Positions 1 through 7,768 of a stretch of DNA of 64,000 bases are shown piece after piece. Every line of letters begins with the position of its first letter. Within the stretch, counting starts at the first letter, position 1. This DNA is from an uncultured Novosphingobium sp. (lineage in GTDB: Bacteria > Pseudomonadota > Alphaproteobacteria > Sphingomonadales > Sphingomonadaceae), in the NCBI GenBank assembly GCA_946886075.1, contig CAMPHR010000002.1:120432-184431 (forward strand), given 5' to 3'. The notes under the pieces are model-generated. The model was given only the letters and a program-made list of their open reading frames with translations, did no database searches and was not told where the DNA came from. Position numbers and translations under genes: made by a program.

Positions 1-31
1 CACGCGCTGCTTGGATAGAATGGAACAGATC

Positions 32-820
32 ATGGCTAGCGCGCCCGCCAACAACCTCCCTGTCTTCTACAACGACCTGCTGCCGCTCAGCAGCGTTGAT
101 CATGCGAGCTATCGCAGCCGGTCGGTGGAAACCGCCCCCTTCCTCACCAAGCAGCATGCCGTCCCTCTGACCGTGGACGAATTCGTCGCGGCCCAGCGGT
201 TCGTGCCCATCATTTTCTCGGCGGGTGACGAAGCCGTGCCGCTGGCGCTGATGGGCCTTAACGAAGGCGTCAACACCTTCCTCGACGATGAAGGCAAGCT
301 GCGCGGTCCCGCCTATGTGCCCGCTTATGTCCGCCGCTATCCTTGGATGCTGGCAAAGCTGCGCCCCGACACGGATGAACTGTCGCTCTGCTTCGATCCC
401 ACCAGCGAAGCCGTCGGCGAATTCGAGGAAGGCCAGCCGCTTTTCGAAGACGGCAAGCCCTCCGAACTCACCCAGGGCGTGCTTAAATTCTGCGAGGACT
501 TCGAGCAGGCTGCCGCACGCACCGGCCAGTTCATGAAGGACCTCAAGGAACTCGACCTGCTCATGGATGGTGAAGTCGCCATCCAGGTGCCCGGCAACGA
601 TCAGCCCTTCGTCTATCGCGGCTTCCGCATGGTGAATGAGGAAAAGCTCCGCGACATGCGTGGCGATCAGCTTCGCAAGATCAGCCAGAACGGCATGCTG
701 CCCCTCATCTACGCGCATCTCTTCTCGCTGCAACTCATCCGCGAAGTGTTCGAGTCGCAGGTCAACCAAGGCAAAGGACCGATTTCTGTCCCGCAGGCGC
801 CTCAGCCCGCCGAAGCCTGA
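32..820 (+). CDS. SapC family protein (5' end uncertain)
   Basis: About 262 residues. The N-terminal pattern NLPVFYNDLLPLSS followed by a conserved alpha/beta body matches the SapC family, named after a peptide-resistance permease component but in alphaproteobacteria a soluble protein of unclear role. The frame is open to the left edge of the window; ATG 32 is chosen because SapC proteins usually begin just before this pattern, with a weak GGAACAG upstream. ATG 20 and TTG 11 are alternatives. There are no membrane segments or signal peptide. A hairpin with a T-rich tail follows the stop. Family call fairly sure; function unknown. Confidence 0.8.
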   Translation: MASAPANNLPVFYNDLLPLSSVDHASYRSRSVETAPFLTKQHAVPLTVDEFVAAQRFVPIIFSAGDEAVPLALMGLNEGVNTFLDDEGKLRGPAYVPAYVRRYPWMLAKLRPDTDELSLCFDPTSEAVGEFEEGQPLFEDGKPSELTQGVLKFCEDFEQAAARTGQFMKDLKELDLLMDGEVAIQVPGNDQPFVYRGFRMVNEEKLRDMRGDQLRKISQNGMLPLIYAHLFSLQLIREVFESQVNQGKGPISVPQAPQPAEA

Positions 821-863
821 CAAGGAAAAGCAACCTGGATCAAGCATGTTAAAGAAAAGCTTT

Positions 864-897
864 CCGCTCGCCCCTTGAAAGTGAGCGGGGCCTTCTT
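864..897 (+). terminator. Possible terminator of the sapC-like gene
   Basis: A CCGCTC/GAGCGG stem (864-869 with 884-889) is followed by GGCC and the T-rich tract TTCTTT. It overlaps the -35 element of the promoter proposed for the downstream sRNA, so termination and initiation would be packed together. Confidence 0.4.
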
Positions 898-903
898 TAT
901 CTT
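875..903 (+). promoter_or_regulatory. Sigma70-type promoter for the candidate sRNA
   Basis: TTGAAA (875-880) and TATCTT (898-903) are separated by exactly 17 nt. The predicted start at about 909-911 falls on the first base of hairpin 1 of the downstream structured RNA, which is what a dedicated sRNA promoter should look like. Confidence 0.55.
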
Positions 904-908
904 CCAAA

Positions 909-1020
909 CATACGGCGCACCTGCCCCCCTTTCGGGTGTGTCGTATGGGCGCCTCCCCCTTTTGGAGGCGTCTCCTCCCTGAACCTTGGCCACCCCATGT
1001 ATTACATGGGGTGGTTTTTT
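909..1020 (+). ncRNA. Candidate small RNA with anti-Shine-Dalgarno motif
   Basis: An RNA of about 112 nt with three successive hairpins. Hairpin 1: 909-921 pairs with 935-947, with a C-rich loop. Hairpin 2: 950-956 pairs with 964-970. A single-stranded TCTCCTCCCT stretch follows (971-980). The last is a perfect 11-bp terminator stem (990-1000 with 1004-1014, loop ATT) followed by six Ts. A promoter-like element ends just upstream. The CUCCUCCC stretch is complementary to Shine-Dalgarno sequences, as in the alphaproteobacterial cuckoo-type sRNAs, but family membership is not established. No ORF in the segment has a ribosome site. Confidence 0.6.
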
Positions 1021-1121
1021 ATGGGTCGAAGACAAGGAGCAGGGCGGGCGAAACCGGTTTCGCTTGACGGCCTACCCCGCTCCCCGTAAACGCCACCGCC
1101 TGCCAGCCGCCATGCGGCCAA

Positions 1122-1196
1122 GGCCCCTTCGTCTAGCGGTCAGGACGCGGCCCTCTCACGGCTGAAACACGGGTTCGATTCCCGTAGGGGTCACCA
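1122..1196 (+). tRNA. tRNA-Glu (anticodon CTC)
   Basis: Full cloverleaf: acceptor GGCCCCT pairs with AGGGGTC (one G-U), the anticodon loop is CCCTCTCACGG with CTC, and the T-arm is ACGGG-TTCGATT-CCCGT. The CCA tail is encoded in the DNA (1194-1196). Confidence 0.95.
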
Positions 1197-1256
1197 TTCA
1201 GCGCAAATCATGCATTGGCTAAGCAGTCGCTCACGCACGTGGCCGGGCGTTCCCTT

Positions 1257-1284
1257 CATCCCTCGCGACTCGAAGAGGGATGAC
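1257..1284 (+). terminator. Hairpin downstream of tRNA-Glu
   Basis: CATCCCTC pairs with GAGGGATG around a 10-nt loop. There is no clear T-run, so this may be a processing or REP-associated structure rather than a true terminator. Apart from it and the adjacent REP, nothing else is seen between the tRNA and the next gene. Confidence 0.3.
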
Positions 1285-1292
1285 CCCTGCCG

Positions 1293-1384
1293 CCGTTCGC
1301 CCTGAGCCTGTCGAAGGGCTTCTCTTCTTCAAGATGAGGGTTTCGACTGCTGCCTGCAGCAGTCGCTCAGCACAGGCTCCGCCC
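1293..1384. repeat. REP element copy R1, long variant inverted pair
   Basis: The left arm is the core CCGTTCGCCCTGAGCC plus TGTCGAAGGGC, followed by CTTCTCTTCTTC. The right arm, read on the minus strand, has GAGCCTGTGCTGAGCG, then a small CTGCTGC/GCAGCAG hairpin, then GTCGAAA. The same internal insertion is seen in copy R6. Typical of sphingomonad intergenic REPs. Confidence 0.75.
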
Positions 1385-1507
1385 GGATCAATCCGACAGG
1401 GTTGAGAAATTCATATCAAGCACATGCCACAAACCATCTTTGTTGCGCGTCGATCGAACAAACTGGCGTCTCTGTCGTTTCACTCCTGTCGAAATTGGAG
1501 ACCAACC

Positions 1508-1798
1508 ATGCGTAATACCATTCTTTTGATTGCCGGATTGGCGGCTGCAGCCAGCGTTGGCGGCTGTTCACGTGAGACGACGCGCGACGGTCTGCGTGGC
1601 GCGGGCATCGGCGCGGTCGGCGGCGCGGTCGCTGGCGCGATCGTGCCTGGCCTGGGCGTGGCCGAAGGTGCGGCGATCGGTGCAGCCGGTGGCGCTGTGG
1701 TGGGCGCAGCAACTTCGGATGGTGATCGGCGCTGGGAACGCGATCGTCGCGGCCGGGAATATTATATCGATCGCAACGGCCGCCGCGTTTACCGCTAG
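1508..1798 (+). CDS. Small glycine-zipper lipoprotein
   Basis: A 96-residue protein. The start ATG is chosen because it opens a lipoprotein signal ending SVGGC (Cys 20) and lies 7 nt after GGAG. The middle is a glycine-zipper 2TM motif (alternating G-A-G-A runs, about residues 30-70) as in SlyB/OsmB-type outer-membrane lipoproteins. The C-terminus is charged and ends YYIDRNGRRVYR. The likely role is a small envelope protein; the exact function is unknown. It lies 39 bp upstream of the TonB-like gene on the same strand. Confidence 0.75.
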   Translation: MRNTILLIAGLAAAASVGGCSRETTRDGLRGAGIGAVGGAVAGAIVPGLGVAEGAAIGAAGGAVVGAATSDGDRRWERDRRGREYYIDRNGRRVYR

Positions 1799-1837
1799 GC
1801 CCGAGGTAGCCGTGCATGCTGCGCGGCCATAGGTGAG

Positions 1838-2587
1838 ATGACCATTCCTCAGGGGCAGCGATGGCAGGGTCGGGACAGGATCGCCCCTGCCATCGCAGCG
1901 CTCCTGATCAATGCCATCATCGGATATGCGTTGATCATAGGTCTGCGCGGTCCCGCCTTATGGCAGAGGGCGGATGACGAGTCCCCGCTCGCGCTCTTCG
2001 ACCTGCGGCCCCCCGAGCGTGAAAATCCGCCACTACCACCTCGCCAGGAGATTAAGGCTAAGGAGGAAGGTGGAAGCCCCTCTGCTCCCAAAGCAGAGGC
2101 GCGAGAGACGCGGCCCGCACCTCCAAACCCGGCGAGCCTTAAGGCGCCTATCCCGATAATCACCACCCCGAACCCGCCTTTACCCACCGCGCCAGCATCT
2201 TCGATGACCAGTGGCGCTGGCGACGGGGGCGGCAACGGCGTCGGCACGGGCGCAGGGCGAGGAACGGGCACCGGATCCGGCTCTGGCCAGGGAGACGGGG
2301 AGGGAACCTTCTCCAGGGCACGCCAGACCGGCGGCCGCTTCCGCAATTCCGACTTCCCCGACTCCCTGCGCGGCGTGGGCCGGGTCAGGATTGGCGTGCG
2401 CTATGCTATTGGCCCTTCCGGACAGGTGGACAAATGCGAGGTGATCGAAGGGAGCGGCTATTCCGAGCTCGACGCGATGACCTGCCGCATCATCATGGAG
2501 CGATATCGGTTCCGGCCCGCTCGCGATCCCGACGGCTATGCCGTCACGGAGGTGCGAGAGGAAGATTATCGCTGGCGCGTTCGCTAG
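1838..2587 (+). CDS. TonB-family energy transducer-like protein
   Basis: 249 residues. A cytoplasmic stub of about 17 residues and one N-terminal membrane segment (about 18-38) lead to a Pro/Lys/Glu-rich periplasmic stretch with PPLPPR, a Gly-rich linker (about 125-155), and a C-terminal TonB domain containing VRIGVRYAIGPSGQV and CRIIMERYRFRPARD. This architecture is that of TonB, which transmits inner-membrane proton force to outer-membrane receptors. AGGTGAG lies just before the ATG. No ExbB/ExbD genes are nearby. It runs tail to tail with gspO, 13 bp away. It could serve the TonB-dependent receptor at 17-20 kb, which is an inference from location only. Confidence 0.75.
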   Translation: MTIPQGQRWQGRDRIAPAIAALLINAIIGYALIIGLRGPALWQRADDESPLALFDLRPPERENPPLPPRQEIKAKEEGGSPSAPKAEARETRPAPPNPASLKAPIPIITTPNPPLPTAPASSMTSGAGDGGGNGVGTGAGRGTGTGSGSGQGDGEGTFSRARQTGGRFRNSDFPDSLRGVGRVRIGVRYAIGPSGQVDKCEVIEGSGYSELDAMTCRIIMERYRFRPARDPDGYAVTEVREEDYRWRVR

Positions 2588-2600
2588 GTGGGTGCGCCGA

Positions 2601-3350
2601 TCAGCGGATCAGCCCCAACGCCCACCATCCCGGCAGCGCTGCAACCGCCTGACAAGTGCCCAGCGGAACCCGTGTCGCCGCCGTCATTCTGCGCCCGCCA
2701 GCCATGCCCACTAGAACAACCAACAACCCCAGGCTCGCCGCCATCAGCAATATGAAGGGCAGCGCTTGCCAGCCGAACCAGCCCCCCAGCGCGCCCATCA
2801 GCTTGGCATCCCCCAGGCCCAATCCCTCACGTCCACGCACCGCGCGATAACTGAGCGCGATGATCAGCAGCGCGGCATATCCGCCCGCCGCTCCAATCAG
2901 CCGGTCCGCCAGCATCGCATCCGTCACCCAAAGACCAAGCGTCAGCCCAAAAAAGGCAAGCGGCAATGTCAGCGCATCGGGCAACCAGAAATGCCGCCAA
3001 TCAAGCAGCGCCAGCGTCAGCAGCAGCCATCCGAGCAGCGCCCATCCCGCACCTGCCAGCCCCGGCACCAGCCCACATGCAAGCGCGCCGATCACGGCAC
3101 ATGCCACTTCCACACGCCCATGCAGCGGATCGATCTTCGCGCCGCAGATCCGGCACCGTTCTTTCAGCAGCAGCGCGCTGACAATCGGTACAAGATCGAT
3201 CGCACCCAACACCCGGCCGCAGCCATCGCAAGCCGACCGTCCACGCGCGACGCCCCGCCCTTCTGGCCAGCGCAGCACCAGCGTCCCCAAAAAGCTGCCC
3301 GCAATCGCGCCCGCGACAGCGCCCAGCACCGCCCATAGCGGATCAATCAC
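2601..3350 (-). CDS. gspO: Type II secretion prepilin peptidase GspO
   Basis: 249 residues. This aspartyl protease of the inner membrane cleaves and N-methylates pseudopilins. The N-terminal zinc-binding cysteines are present (C41-x2-C44 and C66-x2-C69). The two catalytic aspartates lie in LDWRHFWLPD (D117) and GLGDAKL (D181), each at a membrane boundary as in the A24 family. About seven to eight hydrophobic segments are visible. It is the last gene of the gsp operon, overlapping gspN by 4 nt (ATGA). Length is slightly short for GspO/PilD (about 250-290) but all key residues are present. Confidence 0.93.
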   Translation of the reverse strand: MIDPLWAVLGAVAGAIAGSFLGTLVLRWPEGRGVARGRSACDGCGRVLGAIDLVPIVSALLLKERCRICGAKIDPLHGRVEVACAVIGALACGLVPGLAGAGWALLGWLLLTLALLDWRHFWLPDALTLPLAFFGLTLGLWVTDAMLADRLIGAAGGYAALLIIALSYRAVRGREGLGLGDAKLMGALGGWFGWQALPFILLMAASLGLLVVLVGMAGGRRMTAATRVPLGTCQAVAALPGWWALGLIR

Positions 3351-4069
3351 AGCGTCCCTTCGACCTTCAGCTCGCGCGCGCCGCCTGTCCCGGCGAAGCC
3401 AGCCTTCGCCAGCGCTTCGCCTAGCGCAGCATCCGCCGTCTCCACCCGCATCTCAGCCACATAGCGCCCCGACCGCCATATGCGCAGGTTCACTTTCTCC
3501 AGTCCTGATTGGCTCACCAGCGGCAGCAGCAGCGCCTCGCCATCGCAACTCGCGAGACCCGACAGCCCCTGCGTCAGGTTAAGGCCGGGGAACTGCCCCG
3601 CCATCTGCGCCCGCACCCGGCCCTCAGCATGACCGCAGCGATCACCGGAGAAATATGCCGAAACATCTTCCATCGCCAGACTGGCGACCGGCAGCGGCGC
3701 AAAGCTTCGGCCAAGCGGCACCGTGCCCGTCACATCATCGATGCCCACGCGCCCAAAACCGACCGTCAGCGCCCCGCTCAGGTCGTCGGCCGCGCCCTGC
3801 CGCCGCCATATGTCGAACCGCACCCGGCCCATCAGCAACGACACCGGCGACAAGGCGGCCTTCACCGACCCGACCGGCATCGTCCCCAGCATCAACTGGT
3901 CGATCCGCCCGCTCCACAGCGTCCCCCGCACTTCCCGCGCAGCCACGCCCAACCGTTCCAGCCCCGAAAGCCCAAGCGCGATCCGCATCGGCATGAACAG
4001 GATCAGCCCGAATATAAACAACAGGAGGACCGCAATCCGCGTCCGCCGCGACCAGCCGAGCCGCCTCAT
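3347..4069 (-). CDS. gspN: Type II secretion protein GspN
   Basis: 240 residues. One N-terminal membrane segment (about 10-30, RIAVLLLFIFGLILFMP) precedes a periplasmic beta-rich domain of the T2SS N family. GspN is an accessory part of some T2SSs and its exact role is unsettled. Identification rests on its place between gspM and gspO and on its shape; sequence motifs are weak. It overlaps both neighbours by 4 nt, implying translational coupling. Confidence 0.8.
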   Translation of the reverse strand: MRRLGWSRRTRIAVLLLFIFGLILFMPMRIALGLSGLERLGVAAREVRGTLWSGRIDQLMLGTMPVGSVKAALSPVSLLMGRVRFDIWRRQGAADDLSGALTVGFGRVGIDDVTGTVPLGRSFAPLPVASLAMEDVSAYFSGDRCGHAEGRVRAQMAGQFPGLNLTQGLSGLASCDGEALLLPLVSQSGLEKVNLRIWRSGRYVAEMRVETADAALGEALAKAGFAGTGGARELKVEGTL

Positions 4070-4551
4070 CGCCCCGCCCCCCGCACCAGCACCGCCTGCA
4101 CCGATACGCTACCCGCCGTCGGCGAAGGCCGCGCGCTCATCGTCTCCACCCGCACGCCTTGCGCCTCCAGCGCCGCGAGCCAGGAAAAAAGCGCCACCGA
4201 CCGCACCGAAGCCATCGCAATCTCGATCCGCGCGCCGCCCTGCGCCTCCGCCCGCTCCAGCGTCAGCCCGGCCTCGCCCGCGCTCTGGCTCACCAGCTGG
4301 TCGATCCCCACCGAAGCCGAGCCGCCTGTCACCCCGCGCGGCAGCGTCTTCAGCAGCTTGACCTTCGCCCGCATCGCCGCATTGCGATCCGTCGCCGTGA
4401 GCAGCGCATCCCGCGCCGACCGCTGCGCCCCCGTCAGCCCCATAGCGCCCAGCCACAACAGCACCACAGCCAGCAGCGCGAACATCACGCCCAGCATCCA
4501 TTGCTCGCGCGGCGACCGTTCGCCCCACATCGTCTTCACCGCGTCCATCAT
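4066..4551 (-). CDS. gspM: Type II secretion protein GspM
   Basis: 161 residues. A short cytoplasmic end (ERSPREQWM) is followed by one membrane segment (about 20-41) and a periplasmic ferredoxin-like domain, the GspM pattern. GspM pairs with GspL in the inner-membrane platform. ATG overlaps the gspL stop by 4 nt; a second Met directly follows. The first residues, with RSPREQ before the membrane segment, are typical of the family. Confidence 0.87.
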   Translation of the reverse strand: MMDAVKTMWGERSPREQWMLGVMFALLAVVLLWLGAMGLTGAQRSARDALLTATDRNAAMRAKVKLLKTLPRGVTGGSASVGIDQLVSQSAGEAGLTLERAEAQGGARIEIAMASVRSVALFSWLAALEAQGVRVETMSARPSPTAGSVSVQAVLVRGAGR

Positions 4552-5657
4552 GATCGCACCGTAATATCAGCCAGCGCCCGCCCGCCGGGGTCCTGCGAAG
4601 GGGTCGCCGTGATGGTGAAGCCCGCACTCTGCAATGCCAGCAGCACCGCGTTGATCTCTTCCACCTTCGCCGCCGCCAGCGTGGCGCGGATCATCCCGTC
4701 CGGGTCACGCGACAGCGCCGTCATCGACACGCCAGACGCCTCCTGCAAAGCGCCGAGCAAGCCCGCCACCGGCGCGGTAAAGGCATAAGCCCCCGCTCCC
4801 CGCGCCGCCAGCTGCCGCTCAATCTCGGCCTCGGCCTGGGTCAAGTCGCCAGCCCCCGGCACCACCTGCCGCGCCAGCGCCAGGCTCTCCGCATCCAACC
4901 CCCGCGCCGCCGCATGCTGCCGCACCATCGCCGTCAGGGAAATGAGCAGGCTGACGAGCAGGATCAGGCCGCTCCACAGCATGATACGCCGAAGCACCGC
5001 CTTGTCGGCCACCCGCCGCACCCGCTTGGCGAAATCGCCCTGCCGCATGTCCAGCGGCGGCCGCTCCAGCGCCTCGACCGCTCGCGCCTCCAACAGGCCA
5101 GCGGGCACATCCTCGACCATCGCGTCAGCCACCAGAACGGCCGCCAGGTCGCCGCCCAACGCGACGTCCCGCCCCCTCAGCATCACCTCGCCATCCAGCG
5201 ATCCGCGCGCGAAACCTTCCTCCCGCTCGGGCAACAGCAAAGGCGCAGGCACGATGATGTCCGGGTCCAGCCCATGATGCTGCGCCCAGAGCAGCCAATG
5301 CTGCATGTCGCTCCGCGCCGCGACCGCCACGACATGCGCCCGCGCCGAATCGTCATTCTCGTCCGCCGCCGCAAACAGCTGGTCGGCAGGCACGATCCCG
5401 CCCGCCAGCGCCGCCAGCCGCGCCGCGGCACGACCCTGACGGGGCGCCAGTTCAGGATATTGCGCCCAATGCAACGTCACCATTGCAGCAGGCGGCACCA
5501 GCATGACCACCGCATCGGCGGGCAAGGCCGTCAGACCGCAAGCCGCCAGCCAGTTCGCCCCCGTCCCGCGTTGCGCCACCCCGCCATCAACGACGCGCAT
5601 CCACAGCGGCTCGCCCTCTTCGAACAGGGCGACGATCAATCCCTCCGCCAAGCTCAT
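4548..5657 (-). CDS. gspL: Type II secretion protein GspL
   Basis: 369 residues. A large actin-like cytoplasmic domain (about 1-225) is followed by one membrane segment (RRIMLWSGLILLVSLLISL) and a periplasmic domain, the standard GspL layout. GspL recruits the GspE ATPase to the membrane platform. The start ATG overlaps the gspK stop by 4 nt, and the stop overlaps gspM. Confidence 0.87.
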   Translation of the reverse strand: MSLAEGLIVALFEEGEPLWMRVVDGGVAQRGTGANWLAACGLTALPADAVVMLVPPAAMVTLHWAQYPELAPRQGRAAARLAALAGGIVPADQLFAAADENDDSARAHVVAVAARSDMQHWLLWAQHHGLDPDIIVPAPLLLPEREEGFARGSLDGEVMLRGRDVALGGDLAAVLVADAMVEDVPAGLLEARAVEALERPPLDMRQGDFAKRVRRVADKAVLRRIMLWSGLILLVSLLISLTAMVRQHAAARGLDAESLALARQVVPGAGDLTQAEAEIERQLAARGAGAYAFTAPVAGLLGALQEASGVSMTALSRDPDGMIRATLAAAKVEEINAVLLALQSAGFTITATPSQDPGGRALADITVRS

Positions 5658-6643
5658 GCACCGGTCCCCAAGCTGCGGCCGATCAACCGCGCCGGGCTCT
5701 GCCGCGCATCGATCAGCGCTCGCTCCACCACTTGCGTACCCCCAACGTCCACCGTCACGTCCACCCCGAAAAATCCTGTGGTCAGCTTGACCTGATTGGC
5801 CGCTTCCTCAAGCGGATTGATGCCTTGGGCGGCGAGCGGCGCCCAAAATTGCACTGTGCTGCCATAGCCTTCGACTGGCCGCTGCACCAAATATTGCCGC
5901 GCCTGAGCGACGCTCACCTGCCCTTGCAGCAGCATTGCGAACAGCACCGCCTGCCCCGGCAGCAGCGTATTGACGTTGATCGGTGACAAATCCGATGTCG
6001 GCAGCGCGCACACCCACGGCCGCGCCAGATCATAGATGGCTGGCGTCACGCCATGCACGGCGCGCAGCTCGCTTGCGTCGATCATGAAGCGGTTGGCCGT
6101 GCGATAAGGCCACGCCGCCTGCGCATAAACCTCATCCTCCGCCCCGCCGGGCTGGGGCACGCTATCGCTGTCGATCCAGTCGGCAAGCGATGCCGCCGCC
6201 ACCTGCGCCTGCCGCGCATCAACGCCCAACGCCTGCAACAATGCCTGGAATTGCGCAACGCCGACGGGCCGGACCTTCAGGTTCGACTCATTCTCGCCAG
6301 CCACCACGCTGTTGAGATTGAAGCAATTGCCCGCATCGCTAACCCGCGCGCTCGCCACCCCGCCCGGCACAGCGACAGGCTGCGGCGTGCCCATCCAATT
6401 CCCGGCCAGCGTCGTCTTGCCCGGACTGGCGGCGACCAGATCACCGATCCTCAGCCGCGCCATCTCCACCCCGGCATCGGCAAAGGCGCGCGCCTGATCC
6501 ACCGCGCCGCCATTGCCCGTCATCCGCGTCGCCAGCGCCAGCCGCTCCAGCGCTGTCGAAGCAACAACCGCCATCACGGCAACCAGCAGCAAAACCGTCA
6601 GCAGCGCCGCACCGCGCTCCCCCTTTTTGCCGGGATCAGGCAC
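5654..6643 (-). CDS. gspK: Type II secretion minor pseudopilin GspK
   Basis: About 329 residues from a GTG that overlaps the gspJ stop and follows GGGGAG. The leader MPDPGKKGERG ends at the prepilin cleavage site before AALLTVLLLVAVMAVVAS. The Glu at +5 found in other pseudopilins is absent, which is normal for GspK, the tip subunit. The large domain contains the SAM-like T2SSK region with DWIDSD and INVNTL. An upstream in-frame start would add 24 residues inside gspJ and is less likely. Confidence 0.9.
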   Translation of the reverse strand: MPDPGKKGERGAALLTVLLLVAVMAVVASTALERLALATRMTGNGGAVDQARAFADAGVEMARLRIGDLVAASPGKTTLAGNWMGTPQPVAVPGGVASARVSDAGNCFNLNSVVAGENESNLKVRPVGVAQFQALLQALGVDARQAQVAAASLADWIDSDSVPQPGGAEDEVYAQAAWPYRTANRFMIDASELRAVHGVTPAIYDLARPWVCALPTSDLSPINVNTLLPGQAVLFAMLLQGQVSVAQARQYLVQRPVEGYGSTVQFWAPLAAQGINPLEEAANQVKLTTGFFGVDVTVDVGGTQVVERALIDARQSPARLIGRSLGTGA

Positions 6644-7301
6644 CAGCCATCTCCCCTTCCAGCCTTTCGGCAGGCCCCGGCCCGACCAGAAAGCGCAATG
6701 TGACCGGCGCCTCACCCGTGCGCGTCACCGTCAGCTCGACGGCACGCGGCATCAGGTCCGGCTGCGTCGGTATCCACTCATCGCGCCATTCCCCGCGCGA
6801 ATCGCGAAAGCGCAGCGCGACATCATCCACATGGTCCAGCAGCGTAGCGGGCTCCTCCCCCGCCGCGCCATCGACCTGGCGGTAGGTCCGCCGCTCCAGC
6901 CGCCCCTGCCGCACCCAATATTCGACCTTTTGCAAAGAAGGGCGCGGCAAATCGCCCAGATTGTCCCAGCCACCACGCACGAATTGCATCACCGGCACGG
7001 CCTCGCCCTCGCGATGCGACCAGAATGCAGGGGCCAGCGTACCCGCTTCCGTCCGGCTGATGCGCGGAACCGCCTGCCCAAGATCAGCGGCCAGCGCACC
7101 GCCTGCCCGCTGCACGGCGGCCATGTCGTCCAGCCGCTCCTTCACCTGCGCCTGCGCCGACACGCTGTTCCCCAGCAACAACACTCCCGCCGCCGCCAGC
7201 ATGGCAAAGATCATCAACGCTACCAGCAACTCGATAAGCGTAAAGCCCGCCTGCCCGCGCTCCTCCTGATGCGAGCCAGCCCCATCGGATGCGCGGCTCA
7301 T
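6636..7301 (-). CDS. gspJ: Type II secretion minor pseudopilin GspJ
   Basis: 221 residues. ATG 7301 overlaps the gspI stop (TGATG). The leader is 19 residues (MSRASDGAGSHQEERGQAG) before FTLIELLVALMIFAM, with Glu +5, as expected for class III prepilins. Body length and position before gspK fit GspJ of the pseudopilus tip (GspI-J-K). Unlike the three pseudopilin genes upstream, its leader contains no REP-derived sequence. Confidence 0.9.
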   Translation of the reverse strand: MSRASDGAGSHQEERGQAGFTLIELLVALMIFAMLAAAGVLLLGNSVSAQAQVKERLDDMAAVQRAGGALAADLGQAVPRISRTEAGTLAPAFWSHREGEAVPVMQFVRGGWDNLGDLPRPSLQKVEYWVRQGRLERRTYRQVDGAAGEEPATLLDHVDDVALRFRDSRGEWRDEWIPTQPDLMPRAVELTVTRTGEAPVTLRFLVGPGPAERLEGEMAGA

Positions 7302-7768
7302 CACTGCACCACCCGAACAAAACTTAGCACGACCGGCGACGACCCCGCCTGCCCGTTCACCGTCAGATCAACCTGCAACAACCGCTGGTCGCTCATGGCC
7401 TTGACCGCCCGGCTCCAATGCCAGCGCCGCCCGCCATTCTCGACATCGCCCTCTTCGCTGCCCAGCGAAGGCGGCGCGGGATCGGTCTGCACTTCCACCA
7501 TCAGGTTACGCGCGACAATCTGCCCCAGCGCCTTGCTGTCGAGATCCGCCGCCGTCCGCAAAGTCACCCCCTGCAACCGCACCAGCGCCAGCGCCGCCAG
7601 GCTAAACACCGCCAGCGCGACCAGCATCTCGAGCAGCGTAAAGCCTCGCTCACCCGGTGCAGCCCACCTCTCACCCGTGGCAGCCCACCTCTCAACCGTT
7701 CGGGCTGAGCTTGTCGAAGCCCCTTCCTTCTTTTCAACAAAGAGATCGGAAACCCAGGACCTACCCAC
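7301..7768 (-). CDS. gspI: Type II secretion minor pseudopilin GspI with REP-encoded leader
   Basis: 155 residues from a GTG that overlaps the gspH stop. The prepilin motif FTLLEMLVALAVF starts at residue 43, so the leader is about 42 residues rather than the usual 6-20. Residues about 16-25 are translated REP sequence. Residues about 26-41 come from a 21-nt tandem duplication (7659-7700) giving ERWAATG/ERWAAPG. No other ATG, GTG or TTG lies between the GTG and the cleavage site, so the REP must be translated if the gene is used. Confidence 0.88.
   Translation of the reverse strand: MGRSWVSDLFVEKKEGASTSSARTVERWAATGERWAAPGERGFTLLEMLVALAVFSLAALALVRLQGVTLRTAADLDSKALGQIVARNLMVEVQTDPAPPSLGSEEGDVENGGRRWHWSRAVKAMSDQRLLQVDLTVNGQAGSSPVVLSFVRVVQ
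7659..7700 (-). repeat. 21-nt tandem duplication inside gspI leader
   Basis: Two adjacent 21-nt copies (7659-7679 and 7680-7700) beginning GCAGCCCACCTCTCA differ at three positions. In frame they encode two near-identical heptapeptides just upstream of the prepilin cleavage site. A decayed third copy may precede them. Confidence 0.8.
7696..7723. repeat. REP element copy R2 in gspI
   Basis: CCGTTCGGGCTGAGC plus TTGTCGAAGCCCC, a single REP arm inside the coding sequence for the GspI leader, followed by the AG-rich tract that also follows other copies. Confidence 0.8.

Noticed and set aside
802..1035. Minus-strand open frame over the sRNA region
   Set aside because: No ribosome site; it crosses the terminator and hairpins, which better explain the sequence.
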